36,553 bases of DNA, taken from positions 1-36,553 of IMG/VR virus record IMGVR_UViG_3300042557_001361, one strand, 5' to 3'. The stretch comes from a virus. Below, piece by piece: positions 29,456-36,553 of the stretch. The notes below the pieces were generated by a model. It worked only from the letters and a program-made list of their open reading frames with translations, ran no database searches and was not told where the DNA came from. The position numbers and the translations under genes are program-made. The first letter of the stretch is position 1, and each line of letters starts with the position of its first letter.

Positions 29456-30153
29456 TTTAGTTCTTTTATTGATTCGTCCCTGATTGGCTTATGATGTTCA
29501 TCGTTAAGCCAAAAAGTCTTTTTGTGTGAGCAAATTGCTCCCGTGTGTGCGTGGATAGGTATATCCAAAGACTTTAATCTTTTACTAAAGAGTAAATCTT
29601 CGCCGTACCATGTACCATTTATTGCACCATCAACAAACCAAGACCAGTTTTTGCCTTGATTATCAGTTGCATTTTCTTGTAATTTTAACAAAACATCTCG
29701 ATGAATGAGCAAACATCCTGTGCCTGCTGCATCAATTTCTACAACTTGATCTTGTGGATAGTCGTCTAAACATGATAAACCATGCTCAGTCATGCGATAA
29801 ATTGTAGGAACTGGCCTTAAATTGTCGCTATCATCTAGAAAAGCTGCAAATACTAAACCAGAAACAACTGGCCGCTCTTTATGGTGAGCTGTTTGCACTA
29901 GCAAATCAAAAGTATCTAATGTAAGTCTTTGATCTGAATCAAACATCAGCAACCATGCTGCATCTGTTTGTTCTAAAAAGTTTTTAACTAATACATTGCG
30001 AGATCTAGTTAGTAAACCTATATTTGAGACTTGAATGAACGAATCAAACTTATCCATGCGTTTACCACGGATCTGAAGTAGATCTACAACTAACTCAGCT
30101 GCTACAGAACCGTCATTGACCATGCCAATAACTACACGATCGCCTGACTTCAT
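29443..30153 (-). CDS. GT-A-type glycosyltransferase, GT2-like
   Basis: The 236-residue protein has a GT-A Rossmann-like start (RVVIGMVNDGSVAAELVVDL), a probable DxD motif in LLMFDSDQRLT (D72-S-D74), and WYGEDLLFSKRL later, the usual catalytic-base region. It likely transfers a sugar to a virion protein, since it lies between capsid and fibre genes; a DNA-base acceptor is another option. Hairpins lie on both sides of the gene and its 46-residue upstream partner, suggesting an acquired cargo unit. Confidence 0.8.
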   Translation of the reverse strand: MKSGDRVVIGMVNDGSVAAELVVDLLQIRGKRMDKFDSFIQVSNIGLLTRSRNVLVKNFLEQTDAAWLLMFDSDQRLTLDTFDLLVQTAHHKERPVVSGLVFAAFLDDSDNLRPVPTIYRMTEHGLSCLDDYPQDQVVEIDAAGTGCLLIHRDVLLKLQENATDNQGKNWSWFVDGAINGTWYGEDLLFSKRLKSLDIPIHAHTGAICSHKKTFWLNDEHHKPIRDESIKELKQEG

Positions 30154-30290
30154 CGTGTTTCTACTTTCAACTTTACATCTGCTGTTTCTACTTTGTTCAA
30201 TTCATCGATTAGTTCATCAAGAGCTGCAATGCCTTTGTTTTGAACAATCTCTCGAGCAGATTGAAGTCCTTCAAGAAATATACTTGCCAT
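30150..30290 (-). CDS. 46-residue helical protein upstream of the GT-A gene
   Basis: MASIFLEGLQSAREIVQNKG continues as one long amphipathic helix, IAALDELIDELNKVETAD and a basic end. AGGGGGAATT precedes the ATG at 30290. It overlaps the glycosyltransferase as ATGA. Function unknown; perhaps a cofactor of the enzyme. Confidence 0.7.
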   Translation of the reverse strand: MASIFLEGLQSAREIVQNKGIAALDELIDELNKVETADVKLKVETR

Positions 30291-30306
30291 AATTCCCCCT
30301 AGAATC

Positions 30307-30357
30307 TAGTATGTGTAGCGGTGATCCTACACTAGGCAGGACCACCGCTACATACTA
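30307..30357 (-). promoter_or_regulatory. long hairpin immediately after the capsid gene
   Basis: TAGTATGTGTAGCGGTG (30307-30323) pairs with CACCGCTACATACTA (30343-30357), leaving a 2-base bulge, and an inner CCT/AGG pair extends it. It begins 4 bases after the capsid stop. No U-tract follows on the minus strand, so it may be a partial terminator or an mRNA-stabilising 3' end. Confidence 0.75.
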
Positions 30358-30361
30358 AGGC

Positions 30362-31705
30362 TTAGAAGCCTGTTGGAACGATTGTTCCTGTACCTGTGAT
30401 TACAGATACGTTCTTTGCGAAGCGGTGAACCGCTGCTACGTAACCGTATGCCTGGAAGCGTACAGTCAAGTTAGCTGACAACACGTCTGGAAGAACGCGA
30501 GTCTTAACTCCACCTTCGAATAGGTATGAGTCATCGAACTTACCAACAAGGATTGGAGTCTGGTTTGTACCAGCACCTAGGTTGTTTGGCATTGTTGCAT
30601 CGATGTAGACAGGAACTCCGTGGATTGTACCAACGAGGCCTGCAGGTGCTCCTGGAGCTGTAACAACTCCGTTTGCATTCATTGGACCGCCAGCAGTTGG
30701 AACAACTAGTGGACGGTTTGCTGTGTCAACAGATGAAACAAACCAGTACCACATTTGTGGTGACATGATGATTGCATCAGCAGCACGGAAGCGGTTTGTT
30801 ACAACCTTTGAGATTGCCTTAGCAATTGCTAGCAATCCACCTTGTGCTGTTGGTGTTGTCTCAGTCCATGTTACTGGAATTGAGTTTGTTGTGTCATTGT
30901 ACTTGTTTACGAGGCCTTGGATTGTTCCATTTGTGCCATCGCTGTTACCAAGTACTGCTGTGTTAAGCTGTAGTGCGTAATCAGCCATCAAGTCGCCGAA
31001 GATCATGCGATCTAGGCCGCCTGCAAGTGGTGACTGCTCAACAAGCTGGATCGATGCATTCTCATAGCCTGAGATTGTACGAACTGCGCCTGTAGCAGTT
31101 GATGTTACCATGTCGCGTGTTGTAGTTGCAGCATTATCTGCAGACTGGAACGCTGTCTTGGTACCAAGTGTGATTGCTGGAATGTTGATGCTGTCTGTAC
31201 CGACTGGCAGTGCCATTCCTGTTAGCTTGTCTGCAGCTACGCGAGCAGCACGAGCAAACTCTGCATATTCGTTTGTTAGGTACAAAGGTGGAACGAAATC
31301 TCCGCCTGATGTATCTGTACGTGAGATATCGCGTGTTTCCACATCGACTTCACCTTGGTGACGATATAGACGCTCAAAAGCATCACGATCTCCACGGATT
31401 GTTGCTGCTGTAAGGTCACGGAAGTAAGAGTTACGTCCATCCTTATCATAGGTCATCGCTTCGCGAGTAACCTTTGCTCCGCCGAATGTTACTACGCCAG
31501 ATTCCTTGCGTGATTCTGCAAGTGCAATTGTGCGCTTTTCATTTGCCTGAGCTGTTGCGATGCGCTCATCTAGTGCTGCAATTTCATCTTGCTTCACTGA
31601 TGCTGCATCTAGAGCTTCTGCTGTAACTTCTTCTGTTGCGAGTGTTGTATCAACCTCGGCAACAAGAGCGTCACGCTGCTCGATGAGCTTTGCTGAGAGA
31701 GTCAT
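30362..31705 (-). CDS. major capsid protein, HK97 fold
   Basis: The 447-residue protein has an N-terminal helical delta domain (about 1-75, heptads around DEIAALDERIATAQANEK) that acts as scaffold and is usually removed by the protease. The HK97-type core follows (YFRDLTAATIRGDRDAFERL, then SGGDFVPPLYLTNEY, later PTAGGPMNANGVVT and GTIHGVPVYIDATMPNN). It follows the prohead protease, as usual. AAAGGGTCCAA precedes the ATG. Confidence 0.93.
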   Translation of the reverse strand: MTLSAKLIEQRDALVAEVDTTLATEEVTAEALDAASVKQDEIAALDERIATAQANEKRTIALAESRKESGVVTFGGAKVTREAMTYDKDGRNSYFRDLTAATIRGDRDAFERLYRHQGEVDVETRDISRTDTSGGDFVPPLYLTNEYAEFARAARVAADKLTGMALPVGTDSINIPAITLGTKTAFQSADNAATTTRDMVTSTATGAVRTISGYENASIQLVEQSPLAGGLDRMIFGDLMADYALQLNTAVLGNSDGTNGTIQGLVNKYNDTTNSIPVTWTETTPTAQGGLLAIAKAISKVVTNRFRAADAIIMSPQMWYWFVSSVDTANRPLVVPTAGGPMNANGVVTAPGAPAGLVGTIHGVPVYIDATMPNNLGAGTNQTPILVGKFDDSYLFEGGVKTRVLPDVLSANLTVRFQAYGYVAAVHRFAKNVSVITGTGTIVPTGF

Positions 31706-31759
31706 TTGGACCCTTTCCTGTTAGTGGGTGAATGACCGTCGGGGCTAACGCGCCGAGGG

Positions 31760-33097
31760 TTATGCCTTACGCTTGCTGCGTAAGGAATGTTGGTTGCGCT
31801 TGATGGCTAGTTTGCGCTTTGCAAGTTCAAGATCGTCTTGAGCTGAACGCATACCTACTGTTGTTGAGTCATAAGCTGGCAAAGTTACTACTGAAACCTC
31901 ATAAAGATCTAGATCTGTCAGAGTACGTAGTCCTTCTTCGCGAGTTTGGCCGTTTTCAGCTACTGTGAATGCAAACGACATCTTGTTAACATCTCCACGG
32001 CGCAATGCTGATGCAACTTCCGCTGCACGTGGGTTAGATGGATCAAGATCTGCTTCCATACGAAGACCAATTCGATCTTCAGATAGTTGAAGAGTTCCAG
32101 ACTGTGTTGCTGCTAATGGAAGTTCGCCCATGTCATGGTTAACTAGCAAGAAAACAGGATTACCTGTTTGAAGCGTGCGAGTAAATGCTCCTGGAGCAAT
32201 AACTTCGCGGAAATTAAGTCCCGTTGCTTCTTGATTGAATGTTGCAGCATAACCACCGATGCGAATTGAACCGTCTTCAGTATCCAAAGCACGGATTTCT
32301 ACATCCATCGTGATCTTTTCAGCGCTTGCAATTGCGCTCTTGCGCTCTTCTATCACCGCTTCGTCCTCCGCTTTCCGTGGTTCTTCTTCCACGATTTGCT
32401 CGTTTATTGGATCAGGATTCATAACATTTACTCCTAAAGATGATGATAATTGCCATTTCCACTTCTGATGTGAGTCAATTCTCTCAGCCAGGAAGTTGGC
32501 AATACCTTGTTGATTGTGCAAAATAGCGCAATCGAATGCTTCTGCAAGCTCTCCGATTAGCATTTCATTTGCAGATAAGATTTCAGCTGCCAAAACACGA
32601 GCATCTGTTACATTTGCTGCTGTTTCTGGCAATTCTGCTGTCAAAGCTATTGTTGAAAGACCTGCTAGAGCTGATTTTCCAAGCTTTCGTACATTTTCTG
32701 CAATTGGATCAATTGAACTGTATGCATCTCCATAGATTTCACCAAAAAGATCATGGTACTCGGCAAAATCAGGTCCCATGACATTCCAATGAGCTCCATG
32801 AGCCTTGAAATAGAATGAAACTACATTTGCAAGCAGTTCATTGAGCTCTTCTGCAAGATCTGGCGTAGATTCTTCTTCTTTTTCTTCAATTGTGATTAAA
32901 GCAATTGCTCTATCTTCAATTTTTGAGCAGATATTAGTTGCCCAGTCAGTACCGTTTTGCAATCCCCATGAATCTCTTACTTTTATCACGCTTTCGAATG
33001 ATAGAGAAGAGTTGTTTCTTACTTCTTCAGCAATAGAAGACTCTAATTGAGATGCTTCTTCTTGCACATTTTTAGGAATGCGGTACATTTCGGCCAT
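31760..33097 (-). CDS. Dps/ferritin-like domain fused to HK97-type prohead protease
   Basis: The 445-residue protein has three parts. Residues 1-75 are a helical domain I do not know. Residues 80-222 look like Dps: H103 in AHWNVMGPDF, H115 in EYHDLF, D130 in SSIDPIAEN, and E134. These four match E. coli Dps ferroxidase ligands H51, H63, D78, E82 with identical spacing (12, 15 and 4). Residues 262-445 are an S78/HK97-type prohead protease (IRIGGYAATFNQE, EVIAPGAFTRTL, H321 in NHDMG, S374 in NKMSFAF). The Dps part could protect DNA or bind iron in the capsid, or serve as scaffold. Unusual fusion; no frameshift signs. Confidence 0.85.
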   Translation of the reverse strand: MAEMYRIPKNVQEEASQLESSIAEEVRNNSSLSFESVIKVRDSWGLQNGTDWATNICSKIEDRAIALITIEEKEEESTPDLAEELNELLANVVSFYFKAHGAHWNVMGPDFAEYHDLFGEIYGDAYSSIDPIAENVRKLGKSALAGLSTIALTAELPETAANVTDARVLAAEILSANEMLIGELAEAFDCAILHNQQGIANFLAERIDSHQKWKWQLSSSLGVNVMNPDPINEQIVEEEPRKAEDEAVIEERKSAIASAEKITMDVEIRALDTEDGSIRIGGYAATFNQEATGLNFREVIAPGAFTRTLQTGNPVFLLVNHDMGELPLAATQSGTLQLSEDRIGLRMEADLDPSNPRAAEVASALRRGDVNKMSFAFTVAENGQTREEGLRTLTDLDLYEVSVVTLPAYDSTTVGMRSAQDDLELAKRKLAIKRNQHSLRSKRKA

Positions 33098-34317
33098 TAT
33101 TCAACTACTCCCATGATAGGCAGTGACTTATCTGAGTCGACGCCAAGCGGTGCCACTTCTCCGCCAGCTGTTACGCTGCCAGCAAGCGCCTGATTGAACA
33201 CGTCTCCACCAACATAAGGTTCGCGGCCTTGTAGTTGACGAGCTTCATTAGGCGACATTGTTCCTGCTTGGATATCCATTGCGTACACACGTGAACGTGT
33301 GAGAGCGTCTGTTCGTAGCAATGATGATGTATCAAACGCAACATCTTGGCCTGGTGGCAAAATCTGGCTCAATGCAATCTCGATTCTACGCAACCAAGGA
33401 GCAATTGTATGAGTTAAGAAGTTCAAAGATGCTTGTTCAACGTTCTGGTATGTTTGACCGTCGCTCATTGCACCAATAAGGTTTGCAGGGATACGATAAA
33501 CTCGAGCAATGTCACGGATTAGCTGCTCACGTGTCTGAATCAGTTCCATGTCAGCTGCAGATGATGTGATTGGCTTCCATTTCATGCCATTTGACAAAAC
33601 TGCAGGCAAACGATGCTTTCTGTGTGTTGCAAGCCAAGTATTGCGCAAAATCTGTGCTTGTTCATTAGTTAATTTTTCGTCTGTCTCTAAAACAGATGAA
33701 GGTGTGCCACCTTCTGCGTACCATTGTGCAAGGTGACGATCCATTGCCAATGCAATACCTGTGAGGTTGCGCGTCTGAATCAATGGTGAAACGCCAACCA
33801 ATGACTGCGGTGGGGTCAACCAACGCATGTGAATTAGGTCATCTTGAGGAATTTCATTGCCAAGGTGTAGATATCTACGTCCTTGCATGTTACCGGTAGG
33901 TAAAACTTGCATTTGATATGGGTGAAGCGGTGTTAATCCGATTGGATTGCCGCCTCTGTCACGATCGATGTGAATGTAAGCATTACCGTGCAAAGCGGCT
34001 GAAAACATCATCATTTGAACTAATTCGAACTGATTTGATACAGGATCTGGGTTTTTGATGATTGGATCTAAAGGAACAGCTACTCTTTGGCCATTTTTTA
34101 CATCATATTGACGCAATTGCAAAGATGAAACTGTATCAGCAAGCAAAGAAACAGAACCAAGAACAGTCGAAACACCTAGTGCAGTCCACTCATCAATGCG
34201 CTCACCGGCTGCAGATGTGATTGTAGTCTGACCGTATAGCTGTGAAAGTGGTGCCACGTAGTTGTTAAACTGTGGGTATCGACCATACAGCGGCGCTGCG
34301 CGCTTGATAATACTCAT
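33097..34317 (-). CDS. portal protein, HK97 family
   Basis: The 406-residue protein has the portal pattern: DPIIKNPDPVSNQFELVQMM, DLIHMRWLTPPQSLVGVSPL, RDIARVYRIPANLIGAMSDG, TIAPWLRRIEIALSQILPPG. It forms the dodecameric ring at one capsid vertex for DNA entry and exit. It starts immediately after the small membrane protein gene (ATGA overlap) and precedes the protease fusion. Confidence 0.94.
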   Translation of the reverse strand: MSIIKRAAPLYGRYPQFNNYVAPLSQLYGQTTITSAAGERIDEWTALGVSTVLGSVSLLADTVSSLQLRQYDVKNGQRVAVPLDPIIKNPDPVSNQFELVQMMMFSAALHGNAYIHIDRDRGGNPIGLTPLHPYQMQVLPTGNMQGRRYLHLGNEIPQDDLIHMRWLTPPQSLVGVSPLIQTRNLTGIALAMDRHLAQWYAEGGTPSSVLETDEKLTNEQAQILRNTWLATHRKHRLPAVLSNGMKWKPITSSAADMELIQTREQLIRDIARVYRIPANLIGAMSDGQTYQNVEQASLNFLTHTIAPWLRRIEIALSQILPPGQDVAFDTSSLLRTDALTRSRVYAMDIQAGTMSPNEARQLQGREPYVGGDVFNQALAGSVTAGGEVAPLGVDSDKSLPIMGVVE

Positions 34318-34481
34318 TCAGTTACCTCTAACGATGATAGATAGGACAGGATTAGTGCGAAGACGCCACCTACGATTAACGCAGTACCAAATCCCCAGTT
34401 GATACCTACTCCAATTGCGATTGCTAGTGCTCCAGCAATTTCAATTACAGTTGTAGCGATTTCTTTTAGTTGCTTACGCAT
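34314..34481 (-). CDS. small membrane protein between terminase and portal (55 aa)
   Basis: MRKQLKEIATTVIEIAGALA is followed by more hydrophobic residues (AIGVGINWGFGTALIVGGVF, ALILSYL), two transmembrane helices. GAGGGGGAAACAA precedes ATG 34481, within the end of the terminase gene. A small two-helix protein here is found in several actinophages; its function is unknown. It could be a membrane anchor for assembly or a superinfection protein. Confidence 0.7.
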   Translation of the reverse strand: MRKQLKEIATTVIEIAGALAIAIGVGINWGFGTALIVGGVFALILSYLSSLEVTE

Positions 34482-36021
34482 TTGTTTCCCCCTCGGACCA
34501 TGGATCAAATATAGAAGGCAGGAATCCGCCTTGTTGATGCCACCATGCTGCTCGATCAAGTGCCATGACCGAAGCCACAGCTAAGTCGATTCGACGTGTA
34601 GAACCTTTTTTATCTTTAGATAATCTAGTTCCTCGATTGTCGACCTTAAGTGTTGCGTTTCCCACGTGGCGAGAAAGCATAGGATCGCCATTATGAGAAA
34701 GAGTTTGGTTCATTACAGCTTCATAGAAGCGTGTTGTTGCAGGTGTCATACGAGATGATGTCTGCGGAAATGTGACAACAGGTAGATTTTCTTCTTCAAG
34801 TACTTGCATTGTTCTTGCCCAGCGATATGGATCGCATGCAATCTCAACTACCTGGTATTTTCTACATGCTTCTCGCAAAGCTTCTTCAACATCTAGAATT
34901 GGAATTTGCCAATCAGCATCTGCTTCTTCTGGTTTTTCCCAGGTGGCGACCGGGGCGATATGAAGGACTTCCCCGACCTCAACCGCCACGATCGCCGTGC
35001 AGTCGCCGTTAAACGACCCATCGAACCCTAACACGACTTGCTTGCCAGGTTCAATTTCACGTGCGTCTAACGCTGAGTCCCATGCACCATGAGGTAACCA
35101 GGTATCAGATGTGGCTGTCCATATGTTTAATCTTTTTGTTTTGAATTCAGGTTCTGGCGTCGAACGAATGGCAGAAGTAAAGTCATCTTTCGAAACGATG
35201 TCATCGAATCCTGGATTAGCAATCTTCCATGCATCAGGCGTACGATAATCGAGATCAGGATGAGCTTCCCACCAAGCAAAGAAGAAGGTCGGATCGTCGA
35301 TTTCACCTGAAGCAACCTTCTTTCCATACTCGTACATCTGAAAGCATAGAGAGTCTTTGCCAGAAATATCAGTTCTAACTCCTGCTGTGGTGATTGCCAC
35401 AAGCAGAGGTTCTCTACGTGCACCCATCGCAAGAGACATTACGTCCCAAAGCTCACGATTAGGCTGAGCATGAAGTTCGTCAAACGCAACGAAAGTAGGA
35501 GAAAGACCTTCCTTGGTAAATGCTTCAGCTGATAGTGCTTTGTACGTAGACCCTGTCTTTGGGTTGTAGATTGTGTCTCTGTACACATCTAACATATCGG
35601 CAAGCTCAGGTTGTAACCTGATCATGTCTTTTACGTTATTGAATACAATCTTAGCTTGGTCACGATCCGCCGCACATGAGTAGGATTCGCCGCCGTTCGG
35701 ACCAAGAATTAGGTGCTCAAGTACAATTGAGCTGAGCCAAGCAGATTTACCGTTCTTACGTGGAAGACCAATAAGAGCACGTTTGTGCTTTAGGCTGCCA
35801 TCTGGCTTTTCTGCAAATAGATGTCTAGTCAGCTCTTTCTGCCAACCACGAAATACTAGTGGCTCGCCAGTTAGACCTGCAATCGAATCTTTTGTGATTT
35901 TGCATAAAGCTTCAGCAAACTCAATGACATCGTCTCCACGAGTCTTCTTAAGTTGCTGCACTTCGGTTAGATGCTGTGGCTTCCAACCTGCAATCTTTTT
36001 TTGCCCCTGTTTTGCTGTCAT
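34474..36021 (-). CDS. terL: terminase large subunit
   Basis: The 515-residue protein carries the ATPase motifs: Walker A-type LPRKNGKS (residues 86-93), Walker B with catalytic acid in FVAFDELHA (D181, E182), and the nuclease D334 in LGFDGSFNGDCTAIVAV with D340. It packages DNA into the prohead and cuts it. Length is normal for HK97-like TerL. The start overlaps the small subunit stop as ATGA. Confidence 0.96.
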   Translation of the reverse strand: MTAKQGQKKIAGWKPQHLTEVQQLKKTRGDDVIEFAEALCKITKDSIAGLTGEPLVFRGWQKELTRHLFAEKPDGSLKHKRALIGLPRKNGKSAWLSSIVLEHLILGPNGGESYSCAADRDQAKIVFNNVKDMIRLQPELADMLDVYRDTIYNPKTGSTYKALSAEAFTKEGLSPTFVAFDELHAQPNRELWDVMSLAMGARREPLLVAITTAGVRTDISGKDSLCFQMYEYGKKVASGEIDDPTFFFAWWEAHPDLDYRTPDAWKIANPGFDDIVSKDDFTSAIRSTPEPEFKTKRLNIWTATSDTWLPHGAWDSALDAREIEPGKQVVLGFDGSFNGDCTAIVAVEVGEVLHIAPVATWEKPEEADADWQIPILDVEEALREACRKYQVVEIACDPYRWARTMQVLEEENLPVVTFPQTSSRMTPATTRFYEAVMNQTLSHNGDPMLSRHVGNATLKVDNRGTRLSKDKKGSTRRIDLAVASVMALDRAAWWHQQGGFLPSIFDPWSEGETNA

Positions 36022-36476
36022 TTTCTGCTTTGCCTCTTAGCTAGTAGCTGATCGAGAGCTGAGATCTTTTGTACTTCTGCGACGCCGAGTCTAGATCTTG
36101 AGACTGGGTCAAATCCTAGGCTAGCAATAGCCTTTGTGAAAGCATCATTGATCTGGATATATGCTCGAGCATCTGCCGACTCGAGGGTAGCCATGTACTT
36201 GGTCCGAGCCACGTGAGCAGCATCAGCCAATCGACAGGCATTCTCTACGGCATTCATGTCCGAGTGAGGACTGATCCACGCAATAGCTGAATCCCAGATT
36301 CTGTCCCAAAACTTCTTACCTTCATCGCCGAGCATCTCAGGATATTCTGGTTTGAATTCTGCCATTGGAAGAGGCGTAACTACAGCAAGTTCCTTTAATG
36401 GACGCCCACCGGAATCGTGGCCTGGAGTACGACCTGTCGCGCGCTTAACCTCTGCGGGTTTGGGTGGTCTGGCCAT
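36018..36476 (-). CDS. terS: terminase small subunit
   Basis: The 152-residue protein starts MARPPKPAEVKRATGRTPGH and has P27-like features: a basic Pro-rich start, then LGDEGKKFWDRIWDSA and a C-terminal SRLGVAEVQKISALDQL. It recognises the packaging site and feeds DNA to TerL. GAGGG at 8 bases precedes ATG 36476. Confidence 0.88.
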   Translation of the reverse strand: MARPPKPAEVKRATGRTPGHDSGGRPLKELAVVTPLPMAEFKPEYPEMLGDEGKKFWDRIWDSAIAWISPHSDMNAVENACRLADAAHVARTKYMATLESADARAYIQINDAFTKAIASLGFDPVSRSRLGVAEVQKISALDQLLAKRQSRK

Positions 36477-36553
36477 TAGGTTTTCCCTCGTTAGAAATCA
36501 TTATGGCCGCTCTGGTAGCCATTTGCCGGTTTTGAGCACATGTGAGAAGAGAC
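36477..36553 (-). other. end of window, probable 3' end of an upstream gene
   Basis: The minus strand reading from the right edge stays open in three ways: one frame ends NGYQSGHNDF at a TAA near 36492, one ends LKTGKWLPERP, and one runs on into the start of terS. Any could be the end of a gene before terS; too little is visible to choose. Confidence 0.3.

Noticed and set aside
31706-31759. Possible terminator between protease fusion and capsid genes
   Set aside because: Only a weak, imperfect CG-rich pairing is present, with no U-tract, and the gap mainly holds the capsid ribosome binding site.
1-36553. Integrase, repressor, CRISPR array or transposase
   Set aside because: No protein with integrase, CI-type repressor or transposase features and no spaced direct repeats were seen. 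Lysogeny cannot be judged because the genome is not complete here.

Overview
The window looks like about 36.5 kb of a tailed, siphovirus-type phage genome that is open at both ends. All 62 gene calls plus one frameshift product lie on the minus strand. They are packed tightly, with stop and start codons repeatedly overlapping as ATGA, TAATG or GTGA. The host is probably an actinobacterium: the phage carries a WhiB-type Fe-S regulator, a proteasome-like Ntn-hydrolase, an Erf-like annealing protein of a type I associate with actinophages, and a holin and small HTH proteins of similar character. The AT-rich composition would suit a low-GC freshwater actinobacterium such as the Nanopelagicales. 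The host is an inference; no gene proves it.

Reading the minus strand from its 5' end (right side of the window), the late region is: terminase small and large subunits, a small membrane protein, portal, a Dps/ferritin-like domain fused to an HK97-type prohead protease, and the major capsid protein (36476 to 30362). Next comes an island of about 8 kb of adsorption and glycosylation genes: a GT-A glycosyltransferase, three tail-fibre genes each followed by a small companion gene, and a GT4 glycosyltransferase (30290 to 22396). Head-tail connector, tail terminator, tail tube, a tail chaperone pair with a clear -1 frameshift site, a short tape measure, a tail-tip protein and an S74-terminated fibre follow (22457 to 14408). 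The lysis block (membrane proteins, a lipoprotein, M15 endolysin, holin) and an HTH protein, a metallophosphoesterase, a DUF6378-like protein and the proteasome-like protein end at an intrinsic terminator near 10716-10735.

The left 10.4 kb is the early and DNA-metabolism region. It starts at a promoter near 10480-10508 and probably gets a second promoter near 5996-6025. The two leaders share one layout: similar -35 and -10 elements, a hairpin of different sequence at the same distance, then an identical AACCGCCAGGAG around the ribosome binding site. The first operon holds small zinc-ribbon proteins, an excisionase-like HTH, a secreted lysozyme-like enzyme, a RecB-type exonuclease, an Erf-like annealing protein, dCMP deaminase and a dUTPase/dCTPase-type pyrophosphatase. 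The second holds an SGNH-like protein, a protein resembling the amino-acid:DNA transferase/pyrophosphorylase group, a fold-type-II PLP enzyme, a P-loop kinase, a ThyA homologue, nucleases, zinc ribbons, WhiB and the start of an SSB gene.

The most interesting hypothesis is that 1587-5952, supported by the nucleotide-pool genes to 6889, is a DNA base hypermodification cassette. The ThyA homologue has Asp where thymidylate synthases have the substrate-selecting Asn, as in dCMP hydroxymethylases. The second highlight is the Dps-protease fusion, in which all four ferroxidase ligands of Dps are present. Everything here was read by eye; no search or structure prediction was run.
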